From: Bacteroidales bacterium 45-6
Lineage (GTDB): Bacteria > Bacteroidota > Bacteroidia > Bacteroidales > Dysgonomonadaceae
Direction: 5' to 3'
NCBI GenBank assembly: GCA_001897035.1
Contig: MKRS01000625.1
Location: forward strand, 1-6,086
DNA: 6,086 nt
Shown here: piece by piece, positions 4,974 through 6,086 of the stretch
How positions within the stretch are numbered: position 1 is the first letter of the stretch
Layout: each line of letters opens with the position of its first letter
Notes under the pieces: model-generated
Told to the model about the DNA's origin: nothing
The model's input: only the letters and a program-made list of their open reading frames with translations
Databases searched by the model: none
Program-made: the position numbers and the translations under genes

Positions 4974-5938
4974 TGCTGCACAACGACCCGAAACTTTTTA
5001 AAGATACTGTACTCGCTACTGCCGAATACTTGCACATATCTTCGGCCTATATTGAGAAAGATTACTGGATAACCAACACCCTGCGCAGGTTGTCGCAGAA
5101 TCCCAATGCGGACGAAGTGGTGTTCAAAGGCGGAACTTCATTATCCAAAGCTTACAACCTGGTTGATCGCTTTTCCGAGGACATTGATATTGCCGTCATT
5201 AATGCGGCTTCATTCAATGGGAATCAGCTTAAAACCCTGATTAAAAAAGTAGCCAAAGAAATGACCACTGATTTACAGGAAGTGCAGGTGGATGGAGTCA
5301 CCAGCAAAGGCTCCCGGTTTTACAAGGCGGTATATGCTTATCCCGATATGCTGAAACAGAAAACAAAAACGGCTATCAGCTCAGGAAATCTATTGGTGGA
5401 AGTAAATTCTTTTGCCAACCCCTATCCCTACGAAGCCAAAACGATCACTTCGTTCATTGAAGTATTTCTTAGTAAAACTGGAAACAACGATCTAATTGCG
5501 GAACATAACTTACAACCCTTTGAAGTCAATGTATTGGACAAACGACGTACAATGATCGAAAAACTTGTTTCACTAATCCGTTTCTCTTTTTCCGAAAATC
5601 CGGTAGTGGCCATAGCTTCCAAAATTCGCCATTTCTATGATTTATATTTTCTGGCAAACCACTCGGAATGTGCTGACTACATCAGTTCACCCGATTTCAA
5701 AAAAGACTTCAACGAGTTATATGCGCACGATCAGGAAATGTTTGCCGAACCCGCAAACTGGGTGGGCAAAGTGGTGAATCAGTCACCATTAGCTACCGAT
5801 TTTCCTGCTCTTTGGACAAAACTGAAAGATACTTATAGTTCAGAGCTTTCTCAATTGGCATTTTCGGAAATACCGATAGAAAACGAAGTCTCATTAGTAT
5901 TTAAAACTAATATTGATAAACTACTAAGAAGTAATTGA
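4973..5938 (+). CDS. AbiEii/AbiGii-family nucleotidyltransferase toxin
   Basis: A 321-residue cytoplasmic nucleotidyltransferase-fold toxin. Related proteins (AbiEii, and mycobacterial MenT toxins) use NTPs; MenT3 adds nucleotides to tRNA acceptor ends and blocks translation. AbiE systems give abortive phage infection in Lactococcus. Seen, numbered from the ATG at 4973: an N-terminal helix with SAYIEKDYWITNTLRRL (24-40); motif I FKGGTSLSKAY (51-61); the metal-binding pair D70/D72 in FSEDIDIAV; LVEVNSF (141-147), the third acidic position; KRRTMIEKLVSLIR (190-203); and KIRHFYDLYFL (217-227), the conserved RHxYDLY motif. All catalytic motifs are intact and length is normal, so the toxin should be active. 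An ATG at 4958 would give 326 residues, but GGAGG sits 8 nt before 4973 and the TAATG overlap is typical of coupled genes. Target and phage specificity cannot be read from sequence. Confidence 0.93.
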   Translation: MLHNDPKLFKDTVLATAEYLHISSAYIEKDYWITNTLRRLSQNPNADEVVFKGGTSLSKAYNLVDRFSEDIDIAVINAASFNGNQLKTLIKKVAKEMTTDLQEVQVDGVTSKGSRFYKAVYAYPDMLKQKTKTAISSGNLLVEVNSFANPYPYEAKTITSFIEVFLSKTGNNDLIAEHNLQPFEVNVLDKRRTMIEKLVSLIRFSFSENPVVAIASKIRHFYDLYFLANHSECADYISSPDFKKDFNELYAHDQEMFAEPANWVGKVVNQSPLATDFPALWTKLKDTYSSELSQLAFSEIPIENEVSLVFKTNIDKLLRSN

Positions 5939-6042
5939 TTTATAGAATCTATATTTAAACTGTTTTATTATGAAAACAAGCAGTATAGTTTAGTACTCCC
6001 CATTATTGAACCACTGGGATGCAATTTTAAGTTTAGTATATG

Positions 6043-6070
6043 AGTTAATGCTTTTGATAAAAAGTTAACT
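6043..6070. repeat. Long imperfect palindrome downstream of the AbiE operon
   Basis: AGTTAA (6043-6048) pairs with TTAACT (6065-6070) and CTTTT (6051-6055) with AAAAG (6060-6064); the only irregularity is a 2-nt bulge (TG, 6049-6050), and the loop is GATA. Eleven base pairs, nearly all A-T. No T-run follows on the plus strand, so it is a weak terminator at best. The rest of 5939-6086 shows no gene and no clear operon terminator. Confidence 0.35.
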
Positions 6071-6086
6071 ATGCAACATATTCATA

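Noticed and set aside
1761..6086. CRISPR array, tRNA or attachment site
   Set aside because: I looked for regularly spaced repeats, tRNA cloverleaf signals and paired direct repeats and found none.

Overview
The window looks like part of a Bacteroidales (Bacteroides/Parabacteroides-like) chromosome. The evidence is a hybrid two-component sensor/regulator followed by a SusC-type TonB-dependent receptor, several promoters matching the Bacteroidetes -7 consensus TAnnTTTG, and short A-rich leaders without Shine-Dalgarno sites. No rRNA, tRNA, CRISPR array, transposase or integrase was found.

Layout. (1) Positions 1-1760 carry the C-terminal half of a hybrid two-component system (HTCS) gene, cut by the window edge: membrane anchor, histidine kinase, receiver, AraC-type DNA-binding domain. 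It ends in an intrinsic terminator. (2) Positions 1761-2065 are a regulatory gap with two TGTACAAA half-sites exactly 21 bp apart, placed just upstream of a TATTTTTG -7 element. This is the arrangement expected for an AraC-type activator, so the gap probably holds the HTCS target promoter. (3) Positions 2066-3253 are a susC-like gene that keeps only its signal peptide, N-terminal extension, TonB box, plug and first barrel strands (395 codons of about 1000). It stops abruptly after a nonsense tail. (4) From about position 3230 the sequence changes character. A minus-strand promoter and start codon at the breakpoint look like the decapitated 5' end of a gene divergent from the HxlR-family regulator at 3398-3745, with an operator-like dyad between the two promoters. 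(5) Positions 3746-4183 have no convincing gene but hold two perfect palindromes and a weak minus-strand open frame. (6) Positions 4184-5938 are a complete two-gene AbiE-type toxin-antitoxin/phage-defence operon: a palindromic operator, a promoter, an AbiEi-like (DUF6088-type) antitoxin/repressor, and an AbiEii nucleotidyltransferase toxin coupled by a TAATG stop/start overlap. (7) Positions 5939-6086 are AT-rich and gene-free, with one long imperfect palindrome.

How it fits together: the left part is the start of a glycan-utilisation locus (sensor, then its receptor operon) that has been broken. The broken receptor is joined directly to an accessory segment carrying a small redox/ligand-type repressor and a toxin-antitoxin pair. 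The most useful things to check are the susC/accessory junction (real rearrangement or assembly chimera), the HTCS direct-repeat operator, and the AbiE operator. All of the systems belong to known families. I do not see a wholly new system, and I say so rather than inflate one.
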